A stretch of DNA of 64,000 nucleotides from Abelmoschus esculentus (lineage: Eukaryota > Streptophyta > Magnoliopsida > Malvales > Malvaceae): positions 13,161,001 through 13,225,000 of the forward strand of contig JAUCBN010000035.1 in assembly GCA_035048815.1 (NCBI GenBank). The letters run 5' to 3'. The position numbers were made by a program, and so were the translations under genes. Below, one piece after another: positions 24,435 to 35,830 of this stretch (the stretch's first letter is position 1; each line of letters starts with the position of its first letter). The notes below the pieces were generated by a model. The model did no database searches. It worked only from the letters and a program-made list of their open reading frames with translations, and was not told where the DNA came from.

Positions 24435-25899
24435 TGATAAACGGATACGTTGCTTCAAAAACAACCATACTTGTTTGAAACGGATCTAGGATAGTAGCAA
24501 GCATATCTCTGCAATAAACACAAGATTATAGACGTAAGAATGGTGTTAAAATTACTAGAAAACAAAGAAAATTAAAGAAAAAAAAACAAAGAAAGAAAAA
24601 GATGAAGGAATTCTGCGTTTCTAGGATTTAATGAAGATGAAATGATTCAAGGGCTTTCATGGCTGCATTATAATATCCAAAATGGATGAATTGGATGTTG
24701 AAGTTGCTGGAAACATAATAACGACGTTGAACTCGAAAGAACCCAAACAATATACTGAGCAGACCCGAATCAAATATGTTCTCCGTCAACGGACTTGGAC
24801 CCTCTAGATAATGATCTAGGAATCCGAAGTATCAAGGAATTGACACTCTCAAACAAAGTCTGAAAATGTCAACAAAAGTTCAATGAAGAACTGAAATTGA
24901 GAGAATTTCTCACAAAATATTGTTTCATAAAATTGTCGAACCTTGTCTTTACAAAATTAAGTAAATATATAGGAATAAAGGAGAAGTTGTCCAAATTTGA
25001 ATTTGTGGCCTTAATTCTGACGAAAATTAAAATTTAAATGCTCAAACAACTTCTCCTAGGCTCCTAATATCCTTAGCCACATGTTTTGGCACATAAAACA
25101 CATTAAACATGTGTTTAATGTTTAAATTTGAATAAGAAACCACTCGTTCTTATCCAATGTTGTTGATTGGTCTTCAAAGCAAGGGCCTTGTTCGGCTTGC
25201 TTGCTTTTGGACGCCCAAACTTGTGGAGAAGGGTGCTATGTGGGCCCCACATGCATGGAACATGCGTAGGACACCTGCTCTTCGTGTACGATAGGTTTCA
25301 GTTGCTGTAGGTCACTTCAACTTGAGTTGAGTTGAGCTGGAAATGGAGATGAGCTGAAACGAACTAGCTAAGAGTGTTATGAGCTAAATGGAGCTGGGAG
25401 CTAAGCCTCTGAGCTGCCTCGAGCTAAGGTGAGCTGCGTGCACACCATTGAGCTTCTTCTGAGCTGAATATAATCCACTTGAGCTGGTATTGAACTGTAT
25501 ACGCTCTCCTGAGATGGAGATGAGCTGAGTATGCCCACTTGAGCTATGGTTCTCCTAAGTACCTATATTAGAAAAAGACAAACACATCTATCTAAAAAGC
25601 CTTGTAGTCTTATTTTAACCACACAAACACACTTAAAACCGAATGCAAACATAATTAACATAGTATATACATAAGTAAATACACATACTAATATATATAC
25701 CTAAATATGTCACATATCAGCATGCAACACATTACAAAAAACATATTCTAAGGCATGAACATGCTCAAATGAATCTGAAATGTTAGCACAAGTAAGGAAA
25801 AGAGCTTTCCTATATTTCTTTGCCTTAGAACGTGTGATAGGTCCTGATGGTAAGACCTCTGGATCAACTTGTTGAACTTGACATGATGTGCTCACATCA
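24435..25899 (-). repeat. 3' LTR of G1
   Basis: It starts TGATAAACGG and ends GCTCACATCA on the plus strand, so both strands read TG...CA. It is nearly identical along its length to 30992-32446, with small indels only, pointing to a fairly recent insertion. A minus-strand TATA-like stretch lies near 24962-24970 and an AGCT-rich tract at about 25320-25560. Its U3 end also encodes the polyprotein C-terminus. Confidence 0.93.
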
Positions 25900-27119
25900 T
25901 CCCCCTTTCTTGAAAAGGATTTGACCTCAAATTTGTAGAAATATCATAGGGATTAAATCGGAAACATTAAATGTGGAACTTACAGTATACTCTCCCGGTA
26001 AGTCTATCTTGTAGGCGTTGTCATTCACTTTCTCCAACACCTAAAAAGGACCATCTCCTCGCGATAACAACTTTAGACCGCCTTTGGGTTGGAAATCTTT
26101 CCTCTCGGAAGTGAACCCAAGCCCAATCACCAACATCAAAGGTGTCTCGCTTTCTTCCCTTATTTGCTTGCTTTTCATACTGTTGAGTCCTTCGTTCTAG
26201 ATTCTCCTTCACTTGTTGATGCAACTTCTTCACATATTCTGCTTTTGCTTGACCGTCCCTGTTCGTCACTTGTTCCTTTGGCAAAGGTAACAATCTAGAG
26301 ACGTAATAGGGTTAAAACCATAAACAACCTCAAATGGTGACATCTTAGTAGCAGAATGTATAGCATGATTATACGTAAACTCAACATGTGGCAAACAATC
26401 TTCCCAAGTCCTAATGTTCTTTTTAATGATGGAACCCAACAAAGTAGATAAAACATGAGTTTTGTACCTATTTTGCTCCAAAGATTCCTCCAGAAATGAC
26501 TCAGAAACTTAACATCCCTGTCAGAAACAATTGACCTAGGAATACCATGTAATCGAACAATCTCTCTAAAGAATAAGTTAGCCACATTAACAGCATCACC
26601 AGTCTTATGACATGCAATGAAATGTGCCATCTTAGAGAATCTATCAACCACAACAAAGACATTATCTCTATCATTTCTAGTTCGAGGCAATCCCAAAACA
26701 AAGTCCATTGAAATATCAGTCCAAGGGGAATCAAGAATAGGTAGAGGTAAGTACATACCATATGGTGAAACCTTCGATTTTGCTTTCTTACATGTCACAC
26801 AACGTTCACAGTACCTTTCAACGTCTCTACGCATCTTAGGCCAAAATAGATGTTCTTTCAATGTCTGTAACGTCTTGGTGACTCCAAAGTGACCCATCAA
26901 TCCACCCTCATGTGCTTCACGGATCAGAATATCACGCATTGAACCCTGTGAAATGCATATCCTATTTTCTTTGAAAAGATAACCATCATGCCTATAAAAC
27001 TTTCCATCTGCACCTTTCTCACAAGCATTATATTTATCTCTAAAATCAGAATCATCAACATACCAGTCACGAATATATGGAAATCCAATCAAATGTGAAT
27101 CAAGGTAATTCAAAAGCAC
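25710..27119 (-). pseudogene. pol (integrase): Integrase and C-terminal tail of G1, broken
   Basis: It would insert the cDNA copy into the chromosome. The segment 27119-26295 holds the zinc-binding H2C2 region ([10 protein letters not shown] through [13 protein letters not shown]) and the catalytic core with DISMDF and VSDRD. After IGTKL the conserved block with HPQTDG and QTEVVN, which carries the catalytic Glu, is absent, although G2 retains it. The reading frame then changes and continues as [14 protein letters not shown] and [11 protein letters not shown] (to 26266), then as the GDWAWVHFREE segment (26293-26021). The tail (25895-25710), with LPSGPITRSKAKKYRK, lies inside the 3' LTR. The enzyme would be inactive. 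Confidence 0.85.
25900..25912 (-). promoter_or_regulatory. Polypurine tract of G1
   Basis: On the minus strand it reads AAGAAAGGGGGA and runs directly into the TGATG start of the 3' LTR. It would prime plus-strand synthesis. Confidence 0.85.
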
Positions 27120-27235
27120 ATATCTACGTGATAAAGCATCAACAACGACATTATCTTTACCCTTTTTGTACGAATGACATAAGGAAAAGACTCTAAAAAT
27201 TCAACCCATTTAGCATGTCGTTTATTCAATTTATG

Positions 27236-28589
27236 CTAATCTGTGATATATCGTAAAGCCTCATGATCAGTGTGAATCACAAACTCCTTAGGCAACAAGT
27301 AATGTTTCCATATCTCCAATGTCCGAATTAGTGCATACATCTCCTTGTTGTAAACTGGATAATTCAATGTTGCTCCACTAAGCTTTTCACTGAAGTATGT
27401 AATGGGCCTTTTTTCCTGTATTAACACAACACCTATATCAACTCCAGAAGCATCACATTCAATTTTGAAAGTTTTATCAAAGTTAGGTAAGGCTAATACA
27501 GGTGACTTCGTTAAACAATCCTTAATTTTCAAAAAGGCATCTTCTTGTTCTTTACCCCATAAGAAGCTAGAATTCTTCTTAATAAGCCCGGTTAAGGGTG
27601 CAGTAATAGAACTGAAGTTAGGAACAAACCGACGATAGAAACTAGCTAAACCATGAAAAGATCTAACCTGAGTAATCGATGTCGGTTGTGGCCATTCCTG
27701 AATTGCCTTTATCTTCTCAGGATCGACTTCAACACCCTGTGCACTAACAATATAACCAAGAAATGTAAGTTTGTCAGTACAAAACACACATTTCTCTATA
27801 TTACCAAACAATCTTTCTTCTCGCAAAGTTTGTAAAACAACTCTCAAATGTTCTACATGATCCTACAAAGTTGCTATAAATCAAAATATCGTCAAAATAT
27901 ACAACACAAAACTTTCCAATAAAAGATCGCAGAACATGATTCATCAACCGCATAAAAGTACTAGGTGCATTAGTTAAACCAAAAGGCATTACTAACCATT
28001 CGTACAAACCTAGCTTCGTTTTGAAGGTTGTCTTCCATTCATCGCCTTCTCGCATGCGAATCTGATGATATCCACTCTTTAGGTCAATTTTGGAGAAGAT
28101 GACGGCTCCACAAAGCTCGTCCAACATATCATCAAGTCTGGGAATAGGATGACGATACTTAATTGTAATCTGATTCACAACTCTACAATCTACGCACATC
28201 CTCCAAGACCCATCTTTCTTCGGCACTAACAGTACCGGAACAGCACACGGACTCAGACTCTCTCGAATATAACCCTTTTCCATTAATTCTATCACTTGTC
28301 TTTGAAGCTCTTTCGTCTCTTTGGGGTTAGTTCGATAAGTTGGTCGATTTGGAATAGTAACACCTGGGATAAAGTCAATCTGGTGCTCAATGCCACGAAG
28401 AGGTGGTAATCCCCTCGGTATTTCTTCCGGAAACACATCCTTAAATTCCTGCAAAAGGGAAACAATTGATGCAGGCAAATCAGAAGGGAAGCCAGTCAAT
28501 AAACAATAATCTTTAAACATTAAAAAAAGCAAAGATTGGTGAGAGGAAAGACATTTCCTGATTTCTCGACTGCTTGCATAAACATTCAT
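27236..28589 (-). pseudogene. pol (RT-RNase H): Reverse transcriptase and RNase H of G1, frameshifted
   Basis: It would copy element RNA into DNA. Reading from 28589, the reverse transcriptase shows [58 protein letters not shown] and the catalytic YFDDILIYS (about 27880-27899, intact). A frameshift near 27850 moves the reading to 27847-27236, which carries the [14 protein letters not shown] thumb region and the RNase H segment with ECDASG and HTDHEAL, then a stop. The ATG at 28589 overlaps the TGA of gag-pro and lies in the -1 frame after a run of seven A. G2 reads through the same junction in one frame, so I interpret this as an indel rather than a true start. Confidence 0.88.
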
Positions 28590-30115
28590 CTTTTTTTCTC
28601 CTTTGCAGCTTCCTTACTCTTTTTCAAGCTTGCTTGATCTTCCATCACTTGACTCGGTGTCAAAGGAGCCAAAGTAATCTTCTTTCCTGCATGCATAAAA
28701 GAGTACCGATTTGTAAAACCATCATGCATTACCTTCTTTTCATATTGCCAAGGGCATCCCAAAAGAAGATGAGTAGCATCCATCGACACAACATCACAAA
28801 GGACCTCGTCCTTGTAACTTCTGATCAAAAACGGTATAACAACTTGTTTTGTTACTTTAAGTTCTCCCCTGTCATTCAACCTTTGCAATTTGTACGGATT
28901 CAGATGCTTTGTTGTCTTGAGACCAAACCTGTCAACCATCACTGAAATAGCAACATTAGTACAATTACCGCTATCAATAATCACAACACGTACCTTATCT
29001 TGAATTTTGCATCGCGTGTGAAAGATATTCTCGCGTTGTTGTTCATCCTGAACCTGTTGCACACTCAGACTACGTTTAACAACCATAATTTCCATTACCT
29101 TACCAGTCTCAGCAACTTCTAGGACATCCTCTTTATCATCTTCATCAGGGATCTCATGTGGTTCTTCTTCAGAATTTGACTCAATCTCTCCATCATATCG
29201 CATCAACATAACCCTACAATTAGGACACTGGCTAGCAACATTTCCTCGACCAAGGCACTTAAAACATTGAATATCTCTCGATCTCTCTTGTACAACCACT
29301 TTTTGTTTACTATGCCCATTATCAGCAACAAGAGGCTTTGGCTTGCTGGACTCGCCTTGTTCTTGAATCCGAAGTGGCGCTTGTTTCCTGGCATGGTTAG
29401 GGGTATATAATGGATTCGTAAAAGGTTTAAATGGAGTAGTATTACCTCGAGTAGAAACTTTTCTACGTTGTTGTCGCTCAATTTTCATCGCCATATGCAC
29501 CATGTCATCCAATTCGACATAATACTGCAATTCAACAACGTTAGCAATTTCAGAATTCAAACCTGCCATAAACCGAGCCATAGTCGCCTCACGATCCTTA
29601 ACTATGTTCGCACGCATCATGAACATCTCCATTTCCTTGAAATAGTCCTCGACGCTCCTATTGCCCTGTTTCAAAGTTTGTAATTTCTGAAATAAATCAC
29701 GATGATAGTGAGAAGGAACAAACCATTTCTGCATGATATGCTTCATTTCGTCCCATGTTCTCACTGGTCCTTCACCCGTACGTCCTCGACTAACCAGTAA
29801 TTGATCCCACCCCAATAGTGCATAGTCAACAAACTCCAAAGTTGCTAGTTGTACTTTCTTTTGTTCTGAGTAATTGTAACACTCGAAAACGTGTTCAACT
29901 TTACTTTCCCAAGTTAGATAAGCATCTGGATCTGAACGTCCCTGAAAAGAAGGTATAGCAACTTTTATGTTAGAAATATTATCATCAACTGCATGTCCTA
30001 CTCGTTGATTCGTCCGTGGTGATTGTTCAATGTCGTTTTCATCAAGATTCTCATTTTGGACAGATTGGGAACCACCCCCATCTATTCTATCCAAACGAAA
30101 CTGAATAGGCTCCAA
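28586..30115 (-). CDS. gag-pro: Gag-protease of G1
   Basis: An open 509-codon frame, the longest credible coding sequence in the window. The capsid core includes [35 protein letters not shown] and [11 protein letters not shown] zinc knuckle ([15 protein letters not shown]) lies at about 29226-29267. The protease carries the catalytic triad as VIIDSGNC and a final LLLGCPWQY, where family members usually have GRPWQ. It ends AKEKKR. Gag would package element RNA and the protease would cleave the polyprotein. The family relation to elements 1 and 2 is clear from the shared motifs. Normally this would be continuous with pol; the stop here results from the frame change at 28589. Confidence 0.9.
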   Translation of the reverse strand: MEPIQFRLDRIDGGGSQSVQNENLDENDIEQSPRTNQRVGHAVDDNISNIKVAIPSFQGRSDPDAYLTWESKVEHVFECYNYSEQKKVQLATLEFVDYALLGWDQLLVSRGRTGEGPVRTWDEMKHIMQKWFVPSHYHRDLFQKLQTLKQGNRSVEDYFKEMEMFMMRANIVKDREATMARFMAGLNSEIANVVELQYYVELDDMVHMAMKIERQQRRKVSTRGNTTPFKPFTNPLYTPNHARKQAPLRIQEQGESSKPKPLVADNGHSKQKVVVQERSRDIQCFKCLGRGNVASQCPNCRVMLMRYDGEIESNSEEEPHEIPDEDDKEDVLEVAETGKVMEIMVVKRSLSVQQVQDEQQRENIFHTRCKIQDKVRVVIIDSGNCTNVAISVMVDRFGLKTTKHLNPYKLQRLNDRGELKVTKQVVIPFLIRSYKDEVLCDVVSMDATHLLLGCPWQYEKKVMHDGFTNRYSFMHAGKKITLAPLTPSQVMEDQASLKKSKEAAKEKKR

Positions 30116-30976
30116 TGCTTGGTCTAAAAGACGCTACAAGGTTTGAGTAAAAGTCTACATTTGCAAATCTGGTGGATTACTTCCACCGGGACTACGATCG
30201 CCATTACCTGTCATTGCAGCAACGAAAAACAAGAAAAGAAAATTATTATGTTAAATAAACGAAATTTTAAAGTCCCTCACTGCACACACAACAAATTCTC
30301 GCAGATCACTCTAAAAGAACAATGCACTCAACAAAATAACACTCAGCGCTCGTGTTTCACTCGGGAGAATGCTTGAATGGCTCTTTTTGTCTCCCCTTCT
30401 GTTCTCACCACGCTTAATGCCTTTTTCCGCTCAATCTCTCACAAACAGCTCTTTAAGGAACTAATTTGATCCTTCAAACTTGTTATCTGTGTCAAACTCC
30501 AAGATATATGTAATTGTGATAGAAACAAGAATTTAAAGTAGTTTAGGGGCTGTTTAAATGAAACAAAAGGCTGAAAAGTAAAAAAAAAAAAACAAGAAGA
30601 CGTATAGAATTAATGAAGAATATAGTAAATTAAGGCTGGAAATAAGGTGAAAGAAAAGATAAGCAAGGACTTACTGCATTAGAAATGCTTACAACAATCC
30701 TATCACCGAACAAACAAGAACAAGTTGTTTTAGGTGATTTAGAAGCATTCCACGATAAACGTAAGCATCCTTAATCATTTTTATGCTCAAACAGCACATA
30801 GAAACAAAAAAATACATCAAATAATCGAATCTGATTTTTTTTTTATTTTTTTTGAATTTTTGTTGACTTTGACTTTTTTGGTCAAACTTTGACTTTGACT
30901 TCTTCTTTTCCTCCAGAATTTCGATTTTTTTTCTTTTTGAGATATCTAATGCAAAAAGTACTAAAATCCGACCAAA
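30116..30976 (-). other. Untranslated leader of G1
   Basis: This is AT-rich sequence between the primer site and gag on the minus strand, with homopolymer runs near 30575 and 30835. I see no gene in it. Confidence 0.7.
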
Positions 30977-30989
30977 GCTCTGATTACCA
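30977..30989 (-). promoter_or_regulatory. Primer binding site of G1 (tRNA-Met variant)
   Basis: On the minus strand it reads TGGTAATCAGAGC, directly downstream of the 5' LTR. It has the same extra A, relative to TGGTATCAGAGC, as in elements 1 and 2. Confidence 0.85.
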
Positions 30990-30991
30990 TA

Positions 30992-32446
30992 TGATAAACA
31001 GATACGTTGCTTCAAAAACAACTATCCTTGTTTGAAACGGATCTAGGATAGTAGAAAGCATATCTCTGCAATAAACACAAGATTATAGACGTAAGAATGG
31101 TGTTAAAATTACTAGAAAACAAATAAAATTAAAAAAAAGAAAGAAAGAAAAAGATGAAGGAATTCTGCGTTTCTAGGATTTAATGAAGATGAAATACTTC
31201 AAGGGCTTTTATGGATGCATTATAATATCCAAAATGGCAGAATCGGATATTGAAGTTGCTGAAAAAATAATAACAACGTTGAACTCGAAAGAACCCAAAC
31301 AATATACTGAGCAGACCCGAATCGAATATGTTCTCCGTAAACGAACTTGGACCCTCTAGATAGTGATCTAGGAACCCGAAGTATCAAGGAATTGACACAC
31401 TCAAACAAAGTCTGAAAATGTCAAGAAAAGTTCAATGAAGAACTGAAATTGAGAGAATTTCTCACAAAAATATTGTTTCATAAAATTGTCTAACCTTATC
31501 TCTTTACTAAATTAAGTAAATATATAGGAATAAAGGAGAAGTTGACCAAATTTGAATTTGTGGCCTTAATTCTGACGAAAATTAAAATTTAAATGCTCAA
31601 ACAACTTCTCCTAGGCTCCTAATATCCTTAGCCACATGTTTTGGCACATAAAACACATTAAACATGTGTTTAATGTTTAAATTTGAATAAGAAACCACTC
31701 GTTCTTATCCAATGTTGCTGATTGGTCTTCAAAGCAAGGGTCTTGTTTGGCTTGCTTGCTTTTGGACACCCAAACTTGTGGAGAAGGGTGCTATGTGGGC
31801 CCCACATACATGGCACATGCGTAGGACACCTGCTCTTCGTGTACGATAGGTTTCAGCTGCTGTAGGTCACTTCAACTTGAGTTGAGTTGAGCTAGAAATG
31901 GAGATGAGCTGAAACGAACTAGCTAAGAGTGTTATGAGCTAAATGGAGCTGCGAGCTAAGCCTCTGAGCTGCCTCGAGCTAAGGTGAGCTGCGTGCACAC
32001 CATTGAGCTTCTTCTGAGCTGAATATAATCCACTTGAGCTGGTATTGAACTGCATACGCTCTCCTGAGGTGGAAATGAGCTGAGTATGCCCACTTGAGCT
32101 AAGGTTCTCCTAAGTACCTATATTAGAACAAGGTAAACACATCTAAAAAGCATTGTAGTCTTATTTTAACCATACAAACACATTTAAAACCAAATGCAAA
32201 CATAAATAACATAGTATATACATAAGTAAACACACATACTAATATATATACCTAAATATGTCACATATCAGCATGCAACACATTATAAACAACATATTCT
32301 AAGGTATGAACATTCTCAAATGAATCTGAAATGTTAGCACAAGGAAAAGAGCTTCCCTATATTTCTTTGCCTTAGAACATGTGATAGGTCCTGATGGTAA
32401 GACCTCCAGATCAACCTATTGAACTTTACATGATGTGCTCACATCA
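30992..32446 (-). repeat. 5' LTR of G1
   Basis: It starts TGATAAACAG and ends GCTCACATCA on the plus strand and matches 24435-25899 closely. It contains the same AGCT-rich tract (about 31860-32110). Transcription would start here and run leftward. Confidence 0.93.
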
Positions 32447-32451
32447 GATTG
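32447..32451. repeat. Target-site duplication (right) of G1
   Basis: GATTG, identical to 24430-24434. Confidence 0.9.
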
Positions 32452-32743
32452 TCCTTGCTCGGCCTATGTGCATAAAATTCTTGCACTATGGTGGCATTTG
32501 CCTGGGGAGCTTGTAGGCAAAAAATCTCTCATTCTTGATATTTAATCTTGTTGAAAAAGTAATGTTTGATGCCGAATTTTCCCTCCTCACTGTGTTGGAA
32601 CCTTGCTCCTCCCACAATTGTCGAGCGACGAAAGATCTGTTGAATCGGTCTACAACAGTGGCGGGGGCAAATCGATTGTTTGCTGCCATGGATGAAGATT
32701 GAGTGTCTTTGAGACTTTCTTGAATAGATTCTGAAAATTTCAA
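32447..32743 (-). pseudogene. N-terminal part of the plant-transposon-domain ORF
   Basis: On the minus strand the reading includes SMAANNRFAPATVVDRFNRS, the usual kind of opening of the 'putative plant transposon protein' ORF in Athila/Tat-like elements. It reaches a stop after KLPRQMPP, just before the G1 insertion point. The other half of the domain continues beyond G1 at 24434. The function of the family is unknown. Confidence 0.6.
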
Positions 32744-33215
32744 GAATGCTTGTGAGTAGGTAGAGAGTATTGTGAGAGCAAGATTTAGTAGAATTCTAAG
32801 AAATCAAAAATGCAAGAGTGAATAGTTCAAGTGAAGGATGTTGCTTATATAGGCCTCAGCCTTGTAGCCGTTTAAACTACTAGCCGTTTTGAATTTACTG
32901 CTCGTTAGCATTTACTGCTGCGGGTAAGACTCGGCAGATAGCCGTTACATTGTTTCTACCCGTTGGGGTTGCTGCGGCTTCTAACATTGTTTACTGCCTC
33001 AGCAAAATTCTTGCTATGAACTATTTCTCCCTTATTCTTGCTTTTATTGTCCTAAAAAAAACTTAAAATAAAAACATCAATAACAAAAATTAAAAAAATA
33101 ATAAAAACATAAATCCTAAACTTAAAACTAATCCTCATATAATAAAGTAGAAGGAAAGAGATTATGTTACTGGTGGAGTGCATGTAAATGCATCTCCCAA
33201 TTTACTTATATCTTG
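32744..33215 (-). other. Spacer between protease and the third ORF of the Athila-like element
   Basis: Non-coding and AT-rich toward the right side. It contains several CGGCAG/CTGCGG strings (about 32915-33005) like those in the LTR and coding parts of the same element. The reverse transcriptase and integrase expected after protease in an autonomous relative are not here. Confidence 0.6.
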
Positions 33216-34559
33216 TTAGCCTAGATTTTTCTTCAAGTGTTGGCCTTTCCCTTCTGCTTTGTGTCCATCCTTATTTTCTGCCTCCACCTCGAGCTTAATT
33301 TTCTTGCCAAATAATCTGCCGAGCGTGCTGCAGAGGTAGGATATCTTGGTGTCCGCATTTGTTGTGTGGAGGACTTTGCACTCTTCTGGATCATCAAATT
33401 TTTTCAATTTGTGGAATGCATTGAGTTTGACTTGTTGGTCATTGACCCTCATTGTCAACTCTTCATTTCCCATATCAATTAAGGTTTTTTCAGTAGCAAG
33501 GAAAGGTCTTCCCAGGATGATCGATGCATTATCATCTGCTTCACTGTCAAGGACAAGGAAGTCGACAGGAAAAATAAATTTGTCTACCCTTACAAATATG
33601 TTCTCTATTTTTTCTTCAAGATGCACGCAAGATCTATCCGCAAGTTGGAGCAGCACAGTCGTAGGCTTTGCCCTTCCTATTCCAAGCTTTTGAAAGACTG
33701 ATTTGGGAATGAGATTGATGCTTGCTCCTAGGTCACATAATGACTTTGCTTCATAACTGTTACCAATCACACAAGGTATTGTAAAGTATCCAAGATCCTT
33801 CAGCTTGGGTGGCATGCGATTGTGCAGCATTGCCATGTATCCTTCAGTTGCTTCCTCTATTTCAAACTCACCTAGCTTCTTTCTTTTAGACACAATGTCT
33901 TTCAAGAATTTAGCATAGTTGGGCATTTGTTCAATTACCTCAACAGATGGCAAGTTGATGTGGACTTGCTTTAAAATATCCAAGAAATTTTTGAACTGGT
34001 GGTCCTGTTTTTGTTTTTTCAATCTTTGTGGGAAAGGTGGTGGTGGTCTCATCTCTTCTAGGGTTTCTTTGGTTTGAAATTTAATATTTGGAACCACTGT
34101 GTTTCTTACTGTCTTGACAGTTAGTTCATGTGCTGCCGAGCTCTCTGCTAGGGTAGTGTTCTCATGTTCAGTTTTTTCAGCATCCAAGTCCTCCTTGTCT
34201 GATTCTTCATGTGTTGCTGGTGGAACTTTGGTTGTTGGCTTTCCCATTGTCTCTTTAAGTTGTAGGCCACTTTTTGTGGTGATTGCTTTACATTGTTCAT
34301 GGCCTATTCCTTTAGCAACTTCAGTATTGCTAGATAGTCCTCCCTGTGGTCTAGTATTCTGTCTTTGAGCAAATTGACCAACTTGGGTTTCTAGTGATTT
34401 AATATCAGCTTCCTGGTTTTGCAGCCTCATCTCAGTTCTATTCATGAAGTCATCAGTTCTCTTTATGAAACTGTTGTTCTCTGCCATATATGATTCTATT
34501 TTCATTATGACGGCCTTGAAAGTATTTTCTAATGAGTTCATAGGTTGTTGCTGATGCAT
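33216..34559 (-). CDS. gag-pro: Athila/Tat-type Gag C-terminus and retropepsin
   Basis: An open 447-codon frame. The N-terminal third is a charged, coiled-coil-like region (ENNSFIKRTDDFMNRTEMRL, then LETQVGQFAQ). A proline-rich PPPPFPQRLKK follows. The protease domain has FTIPCVIG, LCDLGASINLIPKSVF (the catalytic Asp is in DLGAS) and ASIILGRPFLATEKTLIDM, all typical of Athila/Tat elements. The frame ends without running into reverse transcriptase. It would process Gag if expressed, but the upstream Gag part is broken. Confidence 0.85.
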   Translation of the reverse strand: MHQQQPMNSLENTFKAVIMKIESYMAENNSFIKRTDDFMNRTEMRLQNQEADIKSLETQVGQFAQRQNTRPQGGLSSNTEVAKGIGHEQCKAITTKSGLQLKETMGKPTTKVPPATHEESDKEDLDAEKTEHENTTLAESSAAHELTVKTVRNTVVPNIKFQTKETLEEMRPPPPFPQRLKKQKQDHQFKNFLDILKQVHINLPSVEVIEQMPNYAKFLKDIVSKRKKLGEFEIEEATEGYMAMLHNRMPPKLKDLGYFTIPCVIGNSYEAKSLCDLGASINLIPKSVFQKLGIGRAKPTTVLLQLADRSCVHLEEKIENIFVRVDKFIFPVDFLVLDSEADDNASIILGRPFLATEKTLIDMGNEELTMRVNDQQVKLNAFHKLKKFDDPEECKVLHTTNADTKISYLCSTLGRLFGKKIKLEVEAENKDGHKAEGKGQHLKKNLG

Positions 34560-35718
34560 CTGCTGCGGCAGTGGCTGCTGAACATGCTACTGTGTCAGTG
34601 TATTTTGATAACCTTAGGCTTGGTTAGTGGGGTTTAAGGCATTATTAGGATTGCTTCATGAAAATTTTGGATGCTTTTCCCATGCCAGATTGTATGTATT
34701 TGACATCATATTGTTGTCCTGATTGTAATTTCCCACATAGAAACCAGATTCCGTATCTTACATATACTCAGAAGAATTGATCGTTTTTACCTCGTGAGTA
34801 TTTTCTGTACTTGCATGTTCTGAAGCATCTTGGTTAAAGATGCCAATTGTGCTGCCACTAAATTGGTAGTTTCTAGTTCATTCACTGTGGCTTGGTATCT
34901 TAATCCTCCTAGGCTAGAAGTAGGGAATTAAAAATCGTTCCTTGCGAGTTTGTTCAGAATCTCAATAACTTCTTCTGAAGCTTTTTCAAGGAGTGTTCCA
35001 TTTGCCGAGACATCTAACATCATCTTTGTCGGGGCATTAGTAGCATTGTAGAACATGGTTACTTGTGTCCATAGTGGAAATCCATGTAATGGACATTTGT
35101 TGAGTAACTCTCTCTAGCATTCCCAAGCCTCGTACATAGGTTCGTCATCAGCCTGTTGAAAAGAAATAATTTCATTATAGATTCGATCATATAAGTTTGT
35201 AGGTTTAAATCGTGTAATGAATTTTTGGCAGAGTTCACTTCAAGATCCAATAGATCATGCTGGAATGCTATTTAACCAGGTCTTAGCCTTATCCCTCAGT
35301 GAATAGGGGAAAAGTTTTAATTTCAAAATGTCTTCATGGACTCCTTGAATTTTGAATGAGTTACAGACTTCCATGAAGGACTTGAGATGTTGCCTGGCAT
35401 CTCAGTTGCAAACCCACTAAATTGTCCAATAGTATTAAGCATATTGAACATCACTGGTTTGAGTTCAAAGTGGGTTGCTTCTATCTGTGGTGTAACAACT
35501 CCAGGGGTCAATCTATTCAGATCTTCCACCAGAAAATCTCTAACAGTTAACTGCCGCGGCAGTGGTTGCTGTGGAAGGGCTCCATTGCCAGTAGGTAGGT
35601 TCTGGTTTTCTTGATTTACTGTCATGGTTCCTTGGATCTGTCTTCTCAACCCTTGGTAAGTTCTCTCGATTTCTGGATCGATCTCGTACAGTGGATAGCT
35701 AGGTTTGGCCTTGGTCAT
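34560..35718 (-). pseudogene. gag: Athila-type Gag N-terminal and capsid region, broken
   Basis: From the ATG at 35718 the minus-strand reading gives IDPEIERTYQGLRRQ and ELKPVMFNMLNTIGQFSGF, the recognisable start of the Athila/Tat capsid region. Beyond about 35323 the frame is lost, but blocks recur in other frames, for example NEIISFQQADDEPMYEAW-like and ANGTLLEKASEEVIEILN-like stretches between 35200 and 34920. It is therefore a decayed gag continuous with the protease ORF. Confidence 0.75.
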
Positions 35719-35805
35719 ACACCAAAAATAAACCTAGTAAATAATAATAAAAAAAATTAAAATAACTAAAATAAAAGAAAGAAAGAAAATAAAATTTAGT
35801 TGTCA

Positions 35806-35824
35806 ATCCCCGGCAACGGCGCCA
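35806..35824 (-). promoter_or_regulatory. Primer binding site, tRNA-Asp type
   Basis: On the minus strand it reads TGGCGCCGTTGCCGGGGAT, complementary to the 3' end of plant tRNA-Asp and characteristic of Athila elements. It lies six bases inside the right LTR. Confidence 0.9.
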
Positions 35825-35830
35825 AAAACT

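Larger units (their letters stand above)
24435..32446 (-). mobile_element. Full-length Ty3/gypsy retrotransposon G1
   Basis: An 8012-bp element with two LTRs of about 1.46 kb, a five-base target duplication (GATTG), a primer site inside the right LTR, a polypurine tract inside the left LTR, and a minus-strand coding region ordered gag, protease, reverse transcriptase, RNase H, integrase. That order is diagnostic of Ty3/gypsy. The last codons lie within the 3' LTR. Frameshifts and an integrase deletion make it inactive. It inserted into the plant-transposon-domain ORF of the Athila-like element, so it is younger than that element. Confidence 0.95.

Noticed and set aside
28560..28600. Programmed -1 frameshift between gag-pro and pol in G1 at a run of seven A
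   Set aside because: The run is not in a canonical slippery phase relative to the gag frame, and the close relative G2 reads through the same junction in a single frame; an indel is simpler.
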